A stretch of DNA of 64,000 nucleotides from Pseudomonas sp. P8_229 (GCF_034008635.1 NZ_CP125378.1:1292001-1356000); one strand, 5' to 3'. Counted from the stretch's first letter, positions 27,947-37,482 are shown. Notes: generated from the letters alone by a model not told the origin. A program made the numbers and translations.

Positions 27947-28420
27947 ATGGCCGTTGTCATCGACCAACCGGTTGCGGATTTCGAAGCACCTGCCACCAGC
28001 GGGCAGACCGTCAGCCTGTCTGCCCTGAAGGGCAAGCAAGTGGTGATCTACTTCTACCCGAAGGACAGCACCCCGGGCTGCACCACCGAAGGCCAGGGTT
28101 TTCGTGATCAATACGCGGCATTTCAGGCGACCAACACGGAGATCTTCGGTATTTCCCGCGACAGCCTGAAATCCCACGAGAACTTCAAGTGCAAGCAGGA
28201 GTTCCCGTTCGAGCTGATCAGCGACAAGGACGAAGCCGTCTGCCAGCTGTTCGACGTGATCAAGTTGAAAAAGCTCTACGGCAAGGAATACCTGGGCGTT
28301 GATCGCAGCACGTTCCTGATCGACAAGAACGGTGTGCTGCGTCAGGAATGGCGCGGCGTGAAAGTGCCGGGGCATGTGGATGCGGTGCTGGCTGCTGCTC
28401 AGGCGCTGAATAAAGCCTGA
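27947..28420 (+). CDS. bcp: thioredoxin-dependent peroxiredoxin Bcp
   Basis: 157-residue cytosolic peroxidase. The peroxidatic Cys is in YPKDSTPGCTTEG (Cys about 45), and the next Cys candidates, in NFKCKQEF and AVCQLFD, include the resolving Cys. IDKNGVLRQEWRGVKVPGH is the typical C-terminal segment. AAGGAAG precedes the ATG. The gcvR-bcp pair is conserved in Pseudomonas and adjacent enterics. Confidence 0.95.
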   Translation: MAVVIDQPVADFEAPATSGQTVSLSALKGKQVVIYFYPKDSTPGCTTEGQGFRDQYAAFQATNTEIFGISRDSLKSHENFKCKQEFPFELISDKDEAVCQLFDVIKLKKLYGKEYLGVDRSTFLIDKNGVLRQEWRGVKVPGHVDAVLAAAQALNKA

Positions 28421-28447
28421 TATTTCTGCGTCGATTTCACTGACGCC

Positions 28448-28512
28448 GTCGCGAGCAAGCCCGCTCCCACAGGGATCATCTGAACCTTGTGGGAGCGAGC
28501 CTGCTCGCGAAT
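28448..28512. repeat. REP inverted pair (GTGGGAGCGAGC type)
   Basis: TCGCGAGCAAGCCCGCTCCC and GGGAGCGAGCCTGCTCGCGA face each other across an 18-base spacer, between convergent bcp and the PerM gene. Confidence 0.85.
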
Positions 28513-28540
28513 AGCCGCCCTGCAAAATCTGGACAAACTG

Positions 28541-29614
28541 CTACAGCAGCGGCGCCACCACCGGCTCCTTGCGCGGCCAGGCATCCAGCACCGCTTTGAA
28601 CAGCGTCGCCAGGGGAATCGCAAAGAACACTCCCCAGAAACCCCACAACCCGCCAAACAACAGCACCGCGCAGATGATTGCTACCGGGTGCAGGTTGACC
28701 GCCTCGGAAAACAGCAACGGCACCAGCACGTTGCCATCCAGCGTCTGAATGATCCCGTAGACCGCCATCAGATAGATGAACTGATCGCTCCAGCCCCACT
28801 GGAACAGTGCGATCAGCAGCACCGGCACGGTCACTACCACCGCGCCGACGTACGGCACCACCACCGACACGCCGACCAGCAACGCCAGCAGCGCCGCATA
28901 GTTGAGGCCGAGCGCGACGAACGCGATGTAGGTCACGCCGCCACAGATCACGATTTCGATGACCTTGCCACGAATGTAGTTGGCGATCTGCCGGTTCATT
29001 TCCTGGGCAACCCGGGTGATCAGCGCGCGCTCTCGCGGCAGATAGCCGCGCACCCACTCGCCGATCATGGCCCGATCCTTGAGGAAGAAGAACACCAGGA
29101 TCGGCACCAGCACCAGATAGATCATGATGTTGACCAGCAACGGTAAACTCGACAGCGAGAAGGTCAGCGCCCACTGCCCGAACTTGCCGATCTCGCCACG
29201 CGCCGCTTCGATGGCCTGCAGTACCTGCTCGTCGGAAACCAGATGCGGGTAGCGCTCGGGCAGTAACAACAGCAGCGACTGCCACTTGGCGAGCATGCCC
29301 GGCAGCTCGTTGAACAACGTGATCAGTTGATGCCAGAGCAGCGGCAAAACCACCACGATAAACACCAGCAACACGCCCATGAACAGCGCAAACACCAGAC
29401 CCACCGCCGCCGCACCAGGCATGCGCATGCGCTCAAGGGCGAGCACCAACCCCTGCATCAGATACGCCAGCACCATCCCCGCCAGTACCGGCGCGAGCAT
29501 GCCGCCGAGGGTGAGCACCGCGGTGAAGGCAAGGAACAACAGCACCGCCAGCACCACCGCCTCTTCATCGGAAAAGTAGCGCTGAATCCAGTCGCGTAAC
29601 ACTTTGAACATCAA
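28541..29614 (-). CDS. AI-2E family transporter (PerM-like)
   Basis: 357-residue inner-membrane protein with eight or so spans, of the family that includes PerM and TqsA. AVLTLGGMLAPVLAGMVLAY and the later GVSVVVPYVGAVVVTVP are typical segments, the latter with a conserved PYVGA. Known members export autoinducer-2 or exchange ions; the substrate here is not known. It follows the TusA-like gene on the same strand by 29 bases. Confidence 0.9.
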   Translation of the reverse strand: MMFKVLRDWIQRYFSDEEAVVLAVLLFLAFTAVLTLGGMLAPVLAGMVLAYLMQGLVLALERMRMPGAAAVGLVFALFMGVLLVFIVVVLPLLWHQLITLFNELPGMLAKWQSLLLLLPERYPHLVSDEQVLQAIEAARGEIGKFGQWALTFSLSSLPLLVNIMIYLVLVPILVFFFLKDRAMIGEWVRGYLPRERALITRVAQEMNRQIANYIRGKVIEIVICGGVTYIAFVALGLNYAALLALLVGVSVVVPYVGAVVVTVPVLLIALFQWGWSDQFIYLMAVYGIIQTLDGNVLVPLLFSEAVNLHPVAIICAVLLFGGLWGFWGVFFAIPLATLFKAVLDAWPRKEPVVAPLL

Positions 29615-29643
29615 TAATTCCCAGGTCTTTTACGCTGTCGGTT

Positions 29644-29883
29644 TCAGGCTTTTTTCAACCAGTAACGGTAAACGCCTGCATCGTCTTCTTCGTGCAGCAG
29701 CGTATGACCAGCCAAACGGGCAAAGGTGCGGAAGTCACGCTGCGAGCCAGCATCCGTAGCGATCACCTTGAGCACCGCGCCGCTGGGCAACTTGTTGAGT
29801 TCCAGTTTCGCCTTGAGCAACGGCAACGGGCAATTCAGGCCACTGGCGTCCAGTTCACAGTCATGGGCTACAGCGTCAGTCAT
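29644..29883 (-). CDS. TusA-family sulfur carrier protein
   Basis: 79 residues. The sulfur-carrying Cys is in LDASGLNCPLPLLKAKL, the family's CPxP motif. The homologue in this position in P. aeruginosa (PA1006) has been tied to molybdenum cofactor homeostasis; a similar role is inferred here. The gene is divergent from bepA and upstream of the PerM gene. Confidence 0.92.
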   Translation of the reverse strand: MTDAVAHDCELDASGLNCPLPLLKAKLELNKLPSGAVLKVIATDAGSQRDFRTFARLAGHTLLHEEDDAGVYRYWLKKA

Positions 29884-29981
29884 TGCGGCACTCCGGTTCA
29901 GGTGGTTGAGCGGCCTAGAATATCTGGTCGCAAGCCCGGTGTCCGGCTACAGTAAGGTCTTTGTCTTCTAAGGCTTTGTGC

Positions 29982-31415
29982 ATGACATTTCTGCGCCCTA
30001 CCCTGCTGACGCTCGCTTGCCTGCTCGCCTCACCGGGCTTTGCCGACGATCTGCCGTCACTTGGCGACGCCAGTTCTGCCATTGTCTCGCCACAACAGGA
30101 ATACCAGCTCGGCCGCGCCTGGCTGGCCATGTTGCGAAGCCAGGTTGCTCAGCTCAACGATCCGCAGCTCAAGGATTACGTCGAGTCCAGCGTCTATAAG
30201 CTGGTGGAAACCAGCCAGGTCACCGACCGCCGTCTGGAATTCATCCTGATCAACAGCCCGCAACTCAACGCATTCGCCGCCCCAGGCGGTGTGGTCGGGG
30301 TCAACGGCGGGTTGTTCCTCAACGCGCAGACCGAAGGCGAATACGCCTCGGTACTGGCCCACGAACTGGCTCACTTGTCACAACGCCACTTCGCTCGCGG
30401 CGTCGAAGCTTCGCAGCGCATGCAGGTGCCGATGATGGCCGCACTGCTGGCCGGCATCGTGATTGCCGCCGCCGGTGGCGGTGATGCCGGGATCGCAACC
30501 ATTGCCGGCACTCAGGCCGCGGCCATTCAGTCACAACGTACCTTCTCACGCCAGAACGAACAGGAAGCCGACCGTATCGGCATCCTCAACCTGGAAAAGG
30601 CCGGGTACGACCCACGCTCGATGCCGACCATGTTCGAACGGTTGATGCGCCAGTACCGCTTCGACGCCAAGCCGCCGGAGTTCCTGCTGACTCACCCGGT
30701 GACCGAATCGCGTATCGCCGACACCCGCAACCGTGCGGAACAGGCACCGGCGGGCGGCATCGAAGACAGCATGCGCTATCAACTGATCCGCGCCCGCGTG
30801 CAACTGATCTACGAAGAAACCCCGGGACTGGGCGCCAAGCGTTTCCGCGCGCAACTGGACGAGAACCCGAAAAATGACGTGGCGCGCTACGGCCTGGCAA
30901 TCGCCCAGATCAAAGGCGGTCAGCTCAATGAAGCCCGGGAGAACCTCAAGCAACTGCTGGCCAAGTCGCCCAACGAGATCATCTACAACCTCGCGCAGAT
31001 CGATCTGGACATCACCAACAACCGTCTGCCGGATGCGCAAACGCGGGTTGACCGGATGCTCACGCAATTTCCGGGCAATTACCCGCTGAATCAGGTCCGT
31101 GTCGATCTGTTGCTGAAACAGAACCGCACTGCCGACGCGGAGAAAGCCCTCGAAGGTTTGCTCAAATCCCGCCCGAACGATCCGGACGTGTGGTATCAGG
31201 TCGCCGAAACACGTGGTCTGTCCGGCAATATCATCGGCTTGCATCAGGCCCGCGCCGAGTACTTCGCGCTGGTGGGCGATTATCGTCAGGCGATCCAGCA
31301 ACTCGATTTCGCCAAGCGCAAAGCAGGCAGCAACTTCCCTCTGTCCTCACGCATCGATGCCCGCCAACGCGAGCTGATGGAGCAAGAGCGCATGATCAAG
31401 GACATGATGGGCTGA
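29982..31415 (+). CDS. bepA: periplasmic M48 metalloprotease BepA
   Basis: 477 residues. The ATG at 29982 starts a cleavable signal peptide (LLTLACLLASPGFA), and an AAGG lies upstream. The zinc site is HELAHLSQRH, with a third ligand in RQNEQEADRIG. The M48 domain is followed by tetratricopeptide-type helices from about residue 270. In E. coli BepA (YfgC) degrades stalled outer-membrane proteins such as LptD and BamA. The shared terminator at 31448 closes it. Confidence 0.93.
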   Translation: MTFLRPTLLTLACLLASPGFADDLPSLGDASSAIVSPQQEYQLGRAWLAMLRSQVAQLNDPQLKDYVESSVYKLVETSQVTDRRLEFILINSPQLNAFAAPGGVVGVNGGLFLNAQTEGEYASVLAHELAHLSQRHFARGVEASQRMQVPMMAALLAGIVIAAAGGGDAGIATIAGTQAAAIQSQRTFSRQNEQEADRIGILNLEKAGYDPRSMPTMFERLMRQYRFDAKPPEFLLTHPVTESRIADTRNRAEQAPAGGIEDSMRYQLIRARVQLIYEETPGLGAKRFRAQLDENPKNDVARYGLAIAQIKGGQLNEARENLKQLLAKSPNEIIYNLAQIDLDITNNRLPDAQTRVDRMLTQFPGNYPLNQVRVDLLLKQNRTADAEKALEGLLKSRPNDPDVWYQVAETRGLSGNIIGLHQARAEYFALVGDYRQAIQQLDFAKRKAGSNFPLSSRIDARQRELMEQERMIKDMMG

Positions 31416-31447
31416 GATTTCTTCAGCGATGCAAATGTTTCAGGCAT

Positions 31448-31478
31448 AAAAAAACCGCCTCTTTCGAGGCGGTTTTTT
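31448..31478. terminator. bidirectional Rho-independent terminator
   Basis: Stem CCGCCTC/GAGGCGG with TTTC loop, flanked by A7 and T6, between the convergent ends of bepA and mucD. Confidence 0.93.
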
Positions 31479-31495
31479 ATTTCACCGCAGGCAGA

Positions 31496-32926
31496 TTATT
31501 CAGCCAGTTTGAAGGTGATGAAGCTGGCACGACCTTGACGCAGAACGCGCATCGATACCGAACGATTCTTCGGCAGCGCCTTGGCGATCTCGGCGAACTC
31601 CTTGGTGGAGCCGATGGCCTGGTTGTTCAGGTGAGTGATCACGTCACCCGGCTGCAGACCGATCAGCGCTGCTGGACCGTCCTGAACGTCCTTGATGACC
31701 ACCCCGCCCTTGAGGTCGTTGGTTTTCTTCTGCTCATCGGTCAGTTCAACTACCGACACGCCGAGGCGATTGCTGCTGCTTTCCGTGCCGGACTTCGGCA
31801 GTGCTGCCAGCTCTTTGTCTTCGTCCGGAATCGCGCCAACCGTCAGTTCGACGTTCTTGCGCTTGCCGTCACGAATCACTTCGAGGTTGGCCTTGGCACC
31901 CGCCTTCAGCGCACCCACCAGATGTGGCAGGTCGGCGGACATGACGATCGGCTGACCGTTCATGCTCAGGATCACGTCGCCCACTTGCAGGCCGCCCTTG
32001 GCTGCCGGACCGTCATCCTGGATCTGCGCAACCAGCGCACCGGCCGGCTTATCAAGACCGAACGACTCGGCCAGATCCTTGTTCACTTCCTGGATGACCA
32101 CGCCCAGCCAGCCGCGGCTGACCTTGCCACCGCTTTTCAGCTGATTGGAAACGTCCATCGCCACATCGATAGGGATGGCGAACGATACGCCCATGAAGCC
32201 ACCGGAACGGGTGTAGATCTGCGAGTTGATCCCGACCACTTCACCATTGAGGTTGAACAGCGGGCCACCGGAGTTGCCCGGATTGATCGGCACGTCGGTC
32301 TGAATGAACGGCACGTAGTTTTCGTTTGGCAGGCTACGGCCGACGGCACTGACAATGCCCTGGGTCACGGTGTGGTCAAAGCCGAACGGCGAACCGATCG
32401 CCACGACCCATTGACCAGCCTTCAGGTCCTGAGACTTGCCAAGTTTGAGCACCGGCAGGTCCTTGCCATCGATTTTCAGCAGGGCCACGTCGGAACGCGG
32501 ATCGGTGCCGATCAGCTTGGCTTTCATTTCACTGCGATCAGCCAGGCGCACGAGGATTTCGTCGGCATCGGCAATCACGTGGTTGTTGGTCAGGATGTAG
32601 CCATCCGAGGAAATGATGAAACCCGAGCCCAGCGATTGCGCTTCGCGCTGGCGATCACCCCGTGGCGAACGCTGCTGAGGCGGCATGCCACGCTCGAAGA
32701 ACTCACGCAGCATCGGCGGCAAGCCTTCCAGGTCTGGCATCTGCTGGTTCACTTTGCGATCCGGCAGTTTCTGCGTGGTACTGATGTTCACCACCGCAGG
32801 CGAGGCCTGTTCGACCAGTTGGGTGAAATCCGGCAGGTCGGCTGCCTGGGCAGCAGAAACAGCCTGACCAAGCACCAGCACGGTGGCGAAAATGGAGAGA
32901 TAAGACTTCAAGCTAAGTATCGACAT
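31496..32926 (-). CDS. mucD: periplasmic serine protease MucD (DegP/HtrA family)
   Basis: 476 residues; the ATG at 32926 has GGGAG upstream and opens a signal peptide ending VSAAQA. The trypsin-like domain has His in ILTNNHVIADA, Asp in DPRSDVALLKI and Ser in NPGNSGGPLF. Two PDZ domains follow: one around GWLGVVIQEVNKD and one around GVVIKDVQDGPAA. In Pseudomonas MucD removes misfolded envelope proteins and restrains AlgU activation. It is separated from mucB by 210 bases, where mucC would be in P. aeruginosa. Confidence 0.95.
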   Translation of the reverse strand: MSILSLKSYLSIFATVLVLGQAVSAAQAADLPDFTQLVEQASPAVVNISTTQKLPDRKVNQQMPDLEGLPPMLREFFERGMPPQQRSPRGDRQREAQSLGSGFIISSDGYILTNNHVIADADEILVRLADRSEMKAKLIGTDPRSDVALLKIDGKDLPVLKLGKSQDLKAGQWVVAIGSPFGFDHTVTQGIVSAVGRSLPNENYVPFIQTDVPINPGNSGGPLFNLNGEVVGINSQIYTRSGGFMGVSFAIPIDVAMDVSNQLKSGGKVSRGWLGVVIQEVNKDLAESFGLDKPAGALVAQIQDDGPAAKGGLQVGDVILSMNGQPIVMSADLPHLVGALKAGAKANLEVIRDGKRKNVELTVGAIPDEDKELAALPKSGTESSSNRLGVSVVELTDEQKKTNDLKGGVVIKDVQDGPAALIGLQPGDVITHLNNQAIGSTKEFAEIAKALPKNRSVSMRVLRQGRASFITFKLAE

Positions 32927-33020
32927 ACAGCTCCCGTTACGACGAGCAGGGTTAAGCGATATGGAGCAAGGAACACCGGGAACCGCGGGCCGGCATTTTT
33001 GTTCCGGGAACAACAGACAA

Positions 33021-33044
33021 GGCCAGAGCCGTGAGGCTCTGACC
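33021..33044 (-). terminator. hairpin between mucB and mucD (terminator or attenuator)
   Basis: Ten-base near-perfect stem GGTCAGAGCC/GGCTCTGGCC on the minus strand, followed by TTGTCTGTTGTT. It may end part of the algU-mucA-mucB transcript or reduce read-through into mucD. Confidence 0.5.
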
Positions 33045-33071
33045 TATAAAAAACTTTCGGGTGATTTGCAA
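33043..33071 (-). promoter_or_regulatory. predicted sigma70 promoter for mucD
   Basis: On the minus strand TTGCAA and TATAGG are 17 bases apart, ending 117 bases before the mucD start and overlapping the edge of the hairpin at 33021. A separate mucD promoter is known in P. aeruginosa; this position is a prediction. Confidence 0.4.
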
Positions 33072-33136
33072 ATGAAAATGCTGAGCAAACATTTCATCTA
33101 CGTCTCGACGAAGAGGTGGAAATGACTGAAATCAGC

Positions 33137-34099
33137 TCACTGCTTGCTGGTTGCAGCGCCATCGTTGCGCATCGACAGAGCAATCCGTTCGGCCGTGCCG
33201 ATTGGAATTTCGCCGACCACCGTCACCATCATTTCGCCTTCAGGCGTGGTCAGGCGGCGGGAGACAGCAACAGTCGGCCCCAGCTGCGTGCGGGTATCGG
33301 TCACTGTCGCACCGTTCAGAGGCTCCAGAAAGACCGAGAATCGCGCCAACCCGTCGTCATACATCAGGCTGTTGACCTGAGTTTTGGTTTCCGGGTCTTT
33401 GTGCGAGGTGCTGCTGGTCAGTTCAAAGCCCGGCGGCAGCCAGTCGGAATGCCAGACCTGAGCGGTCTTCACGGCAGACGCCTTGTCACTGTCGAGCGTA
33501 ATTGTCTTGCACTCGGTGCCAGGTTGCAGGTCTTTATCCGACGGGACGTCGGCGGTATCAAGACTGGTGAACTGGAAGCGCTCGAGTAACTGCCCTTTGT
33601 CATTGAGCAGCAACGACTTGAGGGGCAAACCGGTCTGCTTGTCCAGATGCAGTTCGAAACCATAGCGATGCTGATCTCGAGGCGTCAGTGATACGATCAC
33701 CGCATCACGCCCGGCCACGCGCGACTTGCCGATGACGGCAAGGTCATACCAGTTTTTCAGCTTTTGGGGATCAAGCGAACGAGCAGTCGAGTTGGGAGAG
33801 TCTCCCAACCCCGCAATCAGGGTGCCGCTGACGCATTGAGTATGCCCATCAACGCGCACGACTTCCTGCGCCGAGCCGTCGAGCTGAAGCAGCCGCTCGC
33901 GGACCTGACCATTCTGGACACGATGCCAGATGTTGTGGGTAGAAAAACTACCGTTACGCTCGTAAACGAAGGTGCCGTGGAAGCTTTGCTGCTGCTCGGC
34001 CTGGCCCAGACGGGTCAACCAGTCCTGGGCCTCATCGGCATGGGCTGGAACAATGAACCAGCCGCTGAGCAAAAGCGAAAGTAGAGGTATGGCGCGCAT
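33137..34099 (-). CDS. mucB: MucB (RseB-type periplasmic regulator)
   Basis: 320 residues with a signal peptide (LLSLLLSGWFIVPAHA). The fold is the RseB lipoprotein-localisation-like domain, N-terminal EAQDWLTRLGQAEQQQSF then FVYERNGSFSTHNIWHR, and a smaller C-terminal domain that binds MucA. It protects MucA from proteolysis until lipid or outer-membrane stress signals displace it. Eight bases separate it from mucA. Confidence 0.95.
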   Translation of the reverse strand: MRAIPLLSLLLSGWFIVPAHADEAQDWLTRLGQAEQQQSFHGTFVYERNGSFSTHNIWHRVQNGQVRERLLQLDGSAQEVVRVDGHTQCVSGTLIAGLGDSPNSTARSLDPQKLKNWYDLAVIGKSRVAGRDAVIVSLTPRDQHRYGFELHLDKQTGLPLKSLLLNDKGQLLERFQFTSLDTADVPSDKDLQPGTECKTITLDSDKASAVKTAQVWHSDWLPPGFELTSSTSHKDPETKTQVNSLMYDDGLARFSVFLEPLNGATVTDTRTQLGPTVAVSRRLTTPEGEMMVTVVGEIPIGTAERIALSMRNDGAATSKQ

Positions 34100-34107
34100 G
34101 ATCCTCC

Positions 34108-34695
34108 TTAACGGTTTTCCATGCTTGCTGCACGCGCATAAGGCAAGGCGCTTTCAGTACCTTTCAGTGCAGCCTGCTGGGCATGCTGGCGCAGATAACC
34201 TGGCAGACGCTGATCGTGCCAGCCTGGCTGACCTTGCAGTACACCATTGGCCATCGGGCCTGTGGCTTCCGAGCTTTCCTTATAGCCAGCCAGAACAGCC
34301 GGGCCCTTGACCTGTGGAGCGGCCAGGGATGGCTGATTGGATTGCTGAGCCAGCTCGACACCAGCGATTTCGTCCTGGTTGTACAGGCGAACACCGGCCA
34401 GTACGGCAACGGTCACCGAGGCTGCAACGGCCAGACGACCGAGGTTGCGCCAAGGGCCACGGGATACTTTGGCTGGAGCCGTTTCGTCTTCCAGCGCAGC
34501 AGAAACTGCCGCAGCAATGTCCAGACGCGGAAGCAGCAGATCCTTGTGCATGGCTGCCCGAGCGATCTGATAACGAGCCCAGGTCTCACGGGTTTCAACA
34601 TTGTCCAGTGCATTGATCACTCGACGCAATTCCAGTTCGTCCGCTTCGTTATCCATCACTGCGGACAGCGATTCCTGCAGGGCTTCACGACTCAT
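34108..34695 (-). CDS. mucA: anti-sigma factor MucA
   Basis: 195 residues, the full length of the family, so no truncation of the kind that makes mucoid strains. The cytosolic AlgU-binding part opens with SREALQESLSAVMDNEADE, one hydrophobic span lies at about residues 83-103 (LGRLAVAASVTVAVLAGV), and the rest is periplasmic and binds MucB. GAGAGG precedes the ATG. It begins 30 bases past the algU stop. Confidence 0.95.
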   Translation of the reverse strand: MSREALQESLSAVMDNEADELELRRVINALDNVETRETWARYQIARAAMHKDLLLPRLDIAAAVSAALEDETAPAKVSRGPWRNLGRLAVAASVTVAVLAGVRLYNQDEIAGVELAQQSNQPSLAAPQVKGPAVLAGYKESSEATGPMANGVLQGQPGWHDQRLPGYLRQHAQQAALKGTESALPYARAASMENR

Positions 34696-34725
34696 GGCGT
34701 TCCTCTCTTGGCTGTCGCCGCTGTC

Positions 34726-35307
34726 TCAGTTTTCCTGCAACAACGGCTGCAGGGCTTTATCGATGGCCTCCCGGGCGCGGAAGATCCGGGAGCGCACGGT
34801 ACCCACCGGACACTGCATGACGCTCGCAATGTCCTCGTAACTCAGACCATCGAATTCGCGTAAAGTTAAAGCCGTACGCAAATCCTCTGGCAGTTGCTGA
34901 ATGGTTCGATGGACGGTGCCTTCGATCTCATCCCGCAGCAATGCGCGCTCCGGTGATTCAAGATCCTTGAGGCCGTGATCGCCGTCGTAGAACTCTGCAT
35001 CTTCAGAACTTACATCGCTATCCGGCGGCCGGCGGCCGCGTGAAACCAGATAGTTTTTTGCCGTGTTGATGGCAATGCGGTAAAGCCACGTATAGAACGC
35101 GCTGTCTCCGCGAAAGTTTCCTAGCGCTCGGTATGCCTTGATAAAGGCTTCCTGAGCCACATCCTGGGCTTCATGGGTGTCGTGCACGAAACGCACGATC
35201 AACCCGAGAATTTTGTGCTGATATTTCAGCACCAGCAGATCGAAAGCTCGCTTGTCGCCACGCTGAACGCGTTCGACCAGCTGCTGATCCTCTTCCTGGG
35301 TTAGCAT
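34726..35307 (-). CDS. algU: RNA polymerase sigma factor AlgU (RpoE)
   Basis: 193 residues, exactly the P. aeruginosa length, from the ATG at 35307 with GAGGAG upstream; the frame to 35364 is rejected. Sigma region 2 covers MLTQEEDQQLVERVQRGDK to about residue 95, including EAQDVAQEAFIKAYRAL and FYTWLYRIAINTAKN. Region 4 lies at about 130-185 (LREFDGLSYEDIASVMQCPV). It directs the envelope-stress and alginate regulon and heads the algU-mucA-mucB operon. Confidence 0.97.
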   Translation of the reverse strand: MLTQEEDQQLVERVQRGDKRAFDLLVLKYQHKILGLIVRFVHDTHEAQDVAQEAFIKAYRALGNFRGDSAFYTWLYRIAINTAKNYLVSRGRRPPDSDVSSEDAEFYDGDHGLKDLESPERALLRDEIEGTVHRTIQQLPEDLRTALTLREFDGLSYEDIASVMQCPVGTVRSRIFRAREAIDKALQPLLQEN

Positions 35308-35365
35308 GAACACTCCTCGATAAGCATGGAGGAGGCTTGCATAACTAAACGACCAGACTTGCAAA

Positions 35366-35393
35366 CATAGACTCGGGCTTTTCGCAAAAGTTC
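35366..35393 (-). promoter_or_regulatory. AlgU-dependent promoter of algU (P1-like)
   Basis: GAACTT is followed 16 bases on by TCTATG on the minus strand, 59 bases before the algU start. GAACTT-N16/17-TCtgA is the known AlgU consensus, so this is the expected autoregulatory promoter. Confidence 0.75.
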
Positions 35394-35559
35394 TCCCCCT
35401 CCAGGCAAGTTTCCTGCGGGCTCTGATTTGGCACGCACGAAAAACGCAGCGCGGGATAAACCGGCTGCGCGAATAATCTTGTCATCGGTTCGCCGGCAAA
35501 AACCCAATCGCAGGTTCTGCATTGAAGCCGACACTGTCCCGTGTTTCAGGCAACTGTCT

Positions 35560-35587
35560 ATTGATCTTGGGCCTCTGGCAAAAGTTC
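35560..35587 (-). promoter_or_regulatory. possible second AlgU-type promoter upstream of algU
   Basis: GAACTT, 17 bases, then TCAAT on the minus strand. The -10 match is partial. P. aeruginosa algU also has more than one AlgU-dependent start. Confidence 0.35.
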
Positions 35588-35865
35588 CAATTATTTATAG
35601 TCATGCTGAAGCGACATTGAGCGACCGTGCGCTGAAAAAGCCTGTTTCATCCTCGATACAGTCGCCTTTTCCCAAAACGACAGAAAAAAACTCCCGACGA
35701 AGCGTCAAGCATTTGTCGTCACAGTAGTTTCACAATGCCATACGAGCCCGGCTATTGTGCCGCTCCACCCCTCTATATACTAGTGGGCTGTGTGGCTGTC
35801 TTGACTCGCCAATCCAGCTGTCTTGCGCCAACCCCGATCCGGGTCGCTTTGAGCGGAATCCTGAA

Positions 35866-37482
35866 ATGAGCCAACAGTTTCAACACGATGTTCTGGTCAT
35901 TGGCAGCGGCGCTGCCGGTTTGAGTCTCGCGCTGACCCTGCCGGGTCATTTGCGCATTGCCATATTGAGCAAAGGTGATCTGGCCAACGGCTCGACCTAC
36001 TGGGCCCAGGGCGGCGTCGCTGCCGTGCTGGACGATACCGATACTGTCGAATCCCACGTCGACGACACTTTGAACGCCGGCGGCGGCCTGTGCCATGAAG
36101 ACGCGGTACGCTTCACCGTCGAGCACAGCCGCGAAGCTATCCAGTGGCTGATCGACCAGGGCGTCCCCTTCACCCGTGACGAACAGTCCGGCACCGAAGA
36201 CGGCGGTTTCGAATTCCACCTGACCCGCGAAGGCGGTCACAGCCATCGACGCATCATCCACGCCGCCGATGCAACGGGCGCAGCGATTTTCACCACCCTG
36301 CTCGCCCAAGCCCGACAACGCAGCAATATCGAACTGCTGGAGCAGCGAGTTGCCGTTGATCTGATTACCGAGCGTCGCCTGGGCATGGACGGTGATCGCT
36401 GCCTCGGCGCCTACGTGCTGAATCGGGCGACCGGAGAAGTCGACACCTACGGCGCACGCTTCGTGATCCTCGCGTCCGGCGGCGCGGCCAAGGTCTACCT
36501 CTATACCAGCAACCCCGACGGCGCCTGCGGTGATGGCATTGCCATGGCCTGGCGTTCGGGCTGCCGGGTGGCGAATCTGGAATTCAACCAGTTCCACCCC
36601 ACGTGCCTGTATCACCCGCAAGCCAAGAGTTTCCTGATCACCGAAGCCCTGCGCGGCGAAGGTGCACACCTGAAGCTGCCCAACGGCGAACGCTTCATGC
36701 CGCGCTTCGACAAACGTGCCGAACTGGCCCCGCGCGACATCGTCGCCCGGGCCATCGACCATGAAATGAAGCGTCTGGGCGTCGACTGCGTCTATCTGGA
36801 CATCAGCCACAAACCCGAAGCCTTCATCAAAAGCCACTTCCCGACCGTCTACGAGCGCTGCCTGGGATTTGGCATCGACATCACCAAGCAACCGATCCCG
36901 GTCGTACCGGCGGCGCACTACACCTGCGGCGGCGTGATGGTCGACCAGCACGGTCGCACCGACGTGCCGGGGCTGTACGCGATTGGCGAAACCAGCTTCA
37001 CCGGTTTGCATGGCGCCAACCGCATGGCCAGCAATTCGCTGCTCGAATGCTTCGTCTACGCCCGTTCGGCGGCAACGGACATTCTTGCGCAACTGGATGA
37101 TATTGCGGCCCCAAGCGCTTTGCCCGAATGGGACGCCAGCCAGGTGACCGATTCGGACGAAGACGTGATCATCGCGCACAACTGGGACGAATTGCGTCGT
37201 TTCATGTGGGACTACGTGGGCATCGTGCGCACCAACAAGCGTCTGCAACGGGCACAGCACCGTGTGCGTCTGTTGCTGGACGAGATCGACGAGTTCTACA
37301 GCAACTATAAAGTCAGCCGCGATCTGATCGAGTTGCGCAACCTGGCGCAAGTCGCTGAGCTGATGATCTGCTCGGCCATGGAGCGCAAGGAAAGTCGCGG
37401 ACTGCATTACACCCTCGACTACCCGAACCTGCTGCCAGAGGCGCTCGATACTATTCTGGTGCCGCCCACCTACGCCGGCTGA
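35866..37482 (+). CDS. nadB: L-aspartate oxidase
   Basis: First enzyme of de novo NAD synthesis, oxidising aspartate to iminoaspartate with FAD; 538 residues from the ATG at 35866 with GGAA upstream. FAD is bound by [16 protein letters not shown] near the N-terminus. [18 protein letters not shown] and the helical C-terminus (residues about 430-538) are as in succinate dehydrogenase-type flavoproteins. THE-type active-site residues lie in FHPTCLYHP and the [15 protein letters not shown] segment. Its 3' end overlaps ygfX by 32 bases on the other strand. Confidence 0.96.
   Translation: MSQQFQHDVLVIGSGAAGLSLALTLPGHLRIAILSKGDLANGSTYWAQGGVAAVLDDTDTVESHVDDTLNAGGGLCHEDAVRFTVEHSREAIQWLIDQGVPFTRDEQSGTEDGGFEFHLTREGGHSHRRIIHAADATGAAIFTTLLAQARQRSNIELLEQRVAVDLITERRLGMDGDRCLGAYVLNRATGEVDTYGARFVILASGGAAKVYLYTSNPDGACGDGIAMAWRSGCRVANLEFNQFHPTCLYHPQAKSFLITEALRGEGAHLKLPNGERFMPRFDKRAELAPRDIVARAIDHEMKRLGVDCVYLDISHKPEAFIKSHFPTVYERCLGFGIDITKQPIPVVPAAHYTCGGVMVDQHGRTDVPGLYAIGETSFTGLHGANRMASNSLLECFVYARSAATDILAQLDDIAAPSALPEWDASQVTDSDEDVIIAHNWDELRRFMWDYVGIVRTNKRLQRAQHRVRLLLDEIDEFYSNYKVSRDLIELRNLAQVAELMICSAMERKESRGLHYTLDYPNLLPEALDTILVPPTYAG

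Larger units (their letters stand above)
35308..35865. other. 558-base divergent control region of algU and nadB
   Basis: It carries two candidate AlgU-type promoters facing algU (35366-35393, 35560-35587). Facing nadB, TTGTGC at 35755 and TATACT at 35776 are present but only 15 bases apart, so I do not call a promoter. No gene is supported in this stretch. Confidence 0.6.

Noticed and set aside
31190..33034. 614-residue open frame on the plus strand
   Set aside because: It mirrors mucD and the bepA end; the opposite-strand proteins have clear catalytic motifs.
34108..34695. Possible mucoid-type mutation in mucA
   Set aside because: The gene is full length with no frameshift or early stop.
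35755..35781. sigma70 promoter for nadB
   Set aside because: TTGTGC and TATACT are present but only 15 bases apart, too short to call.
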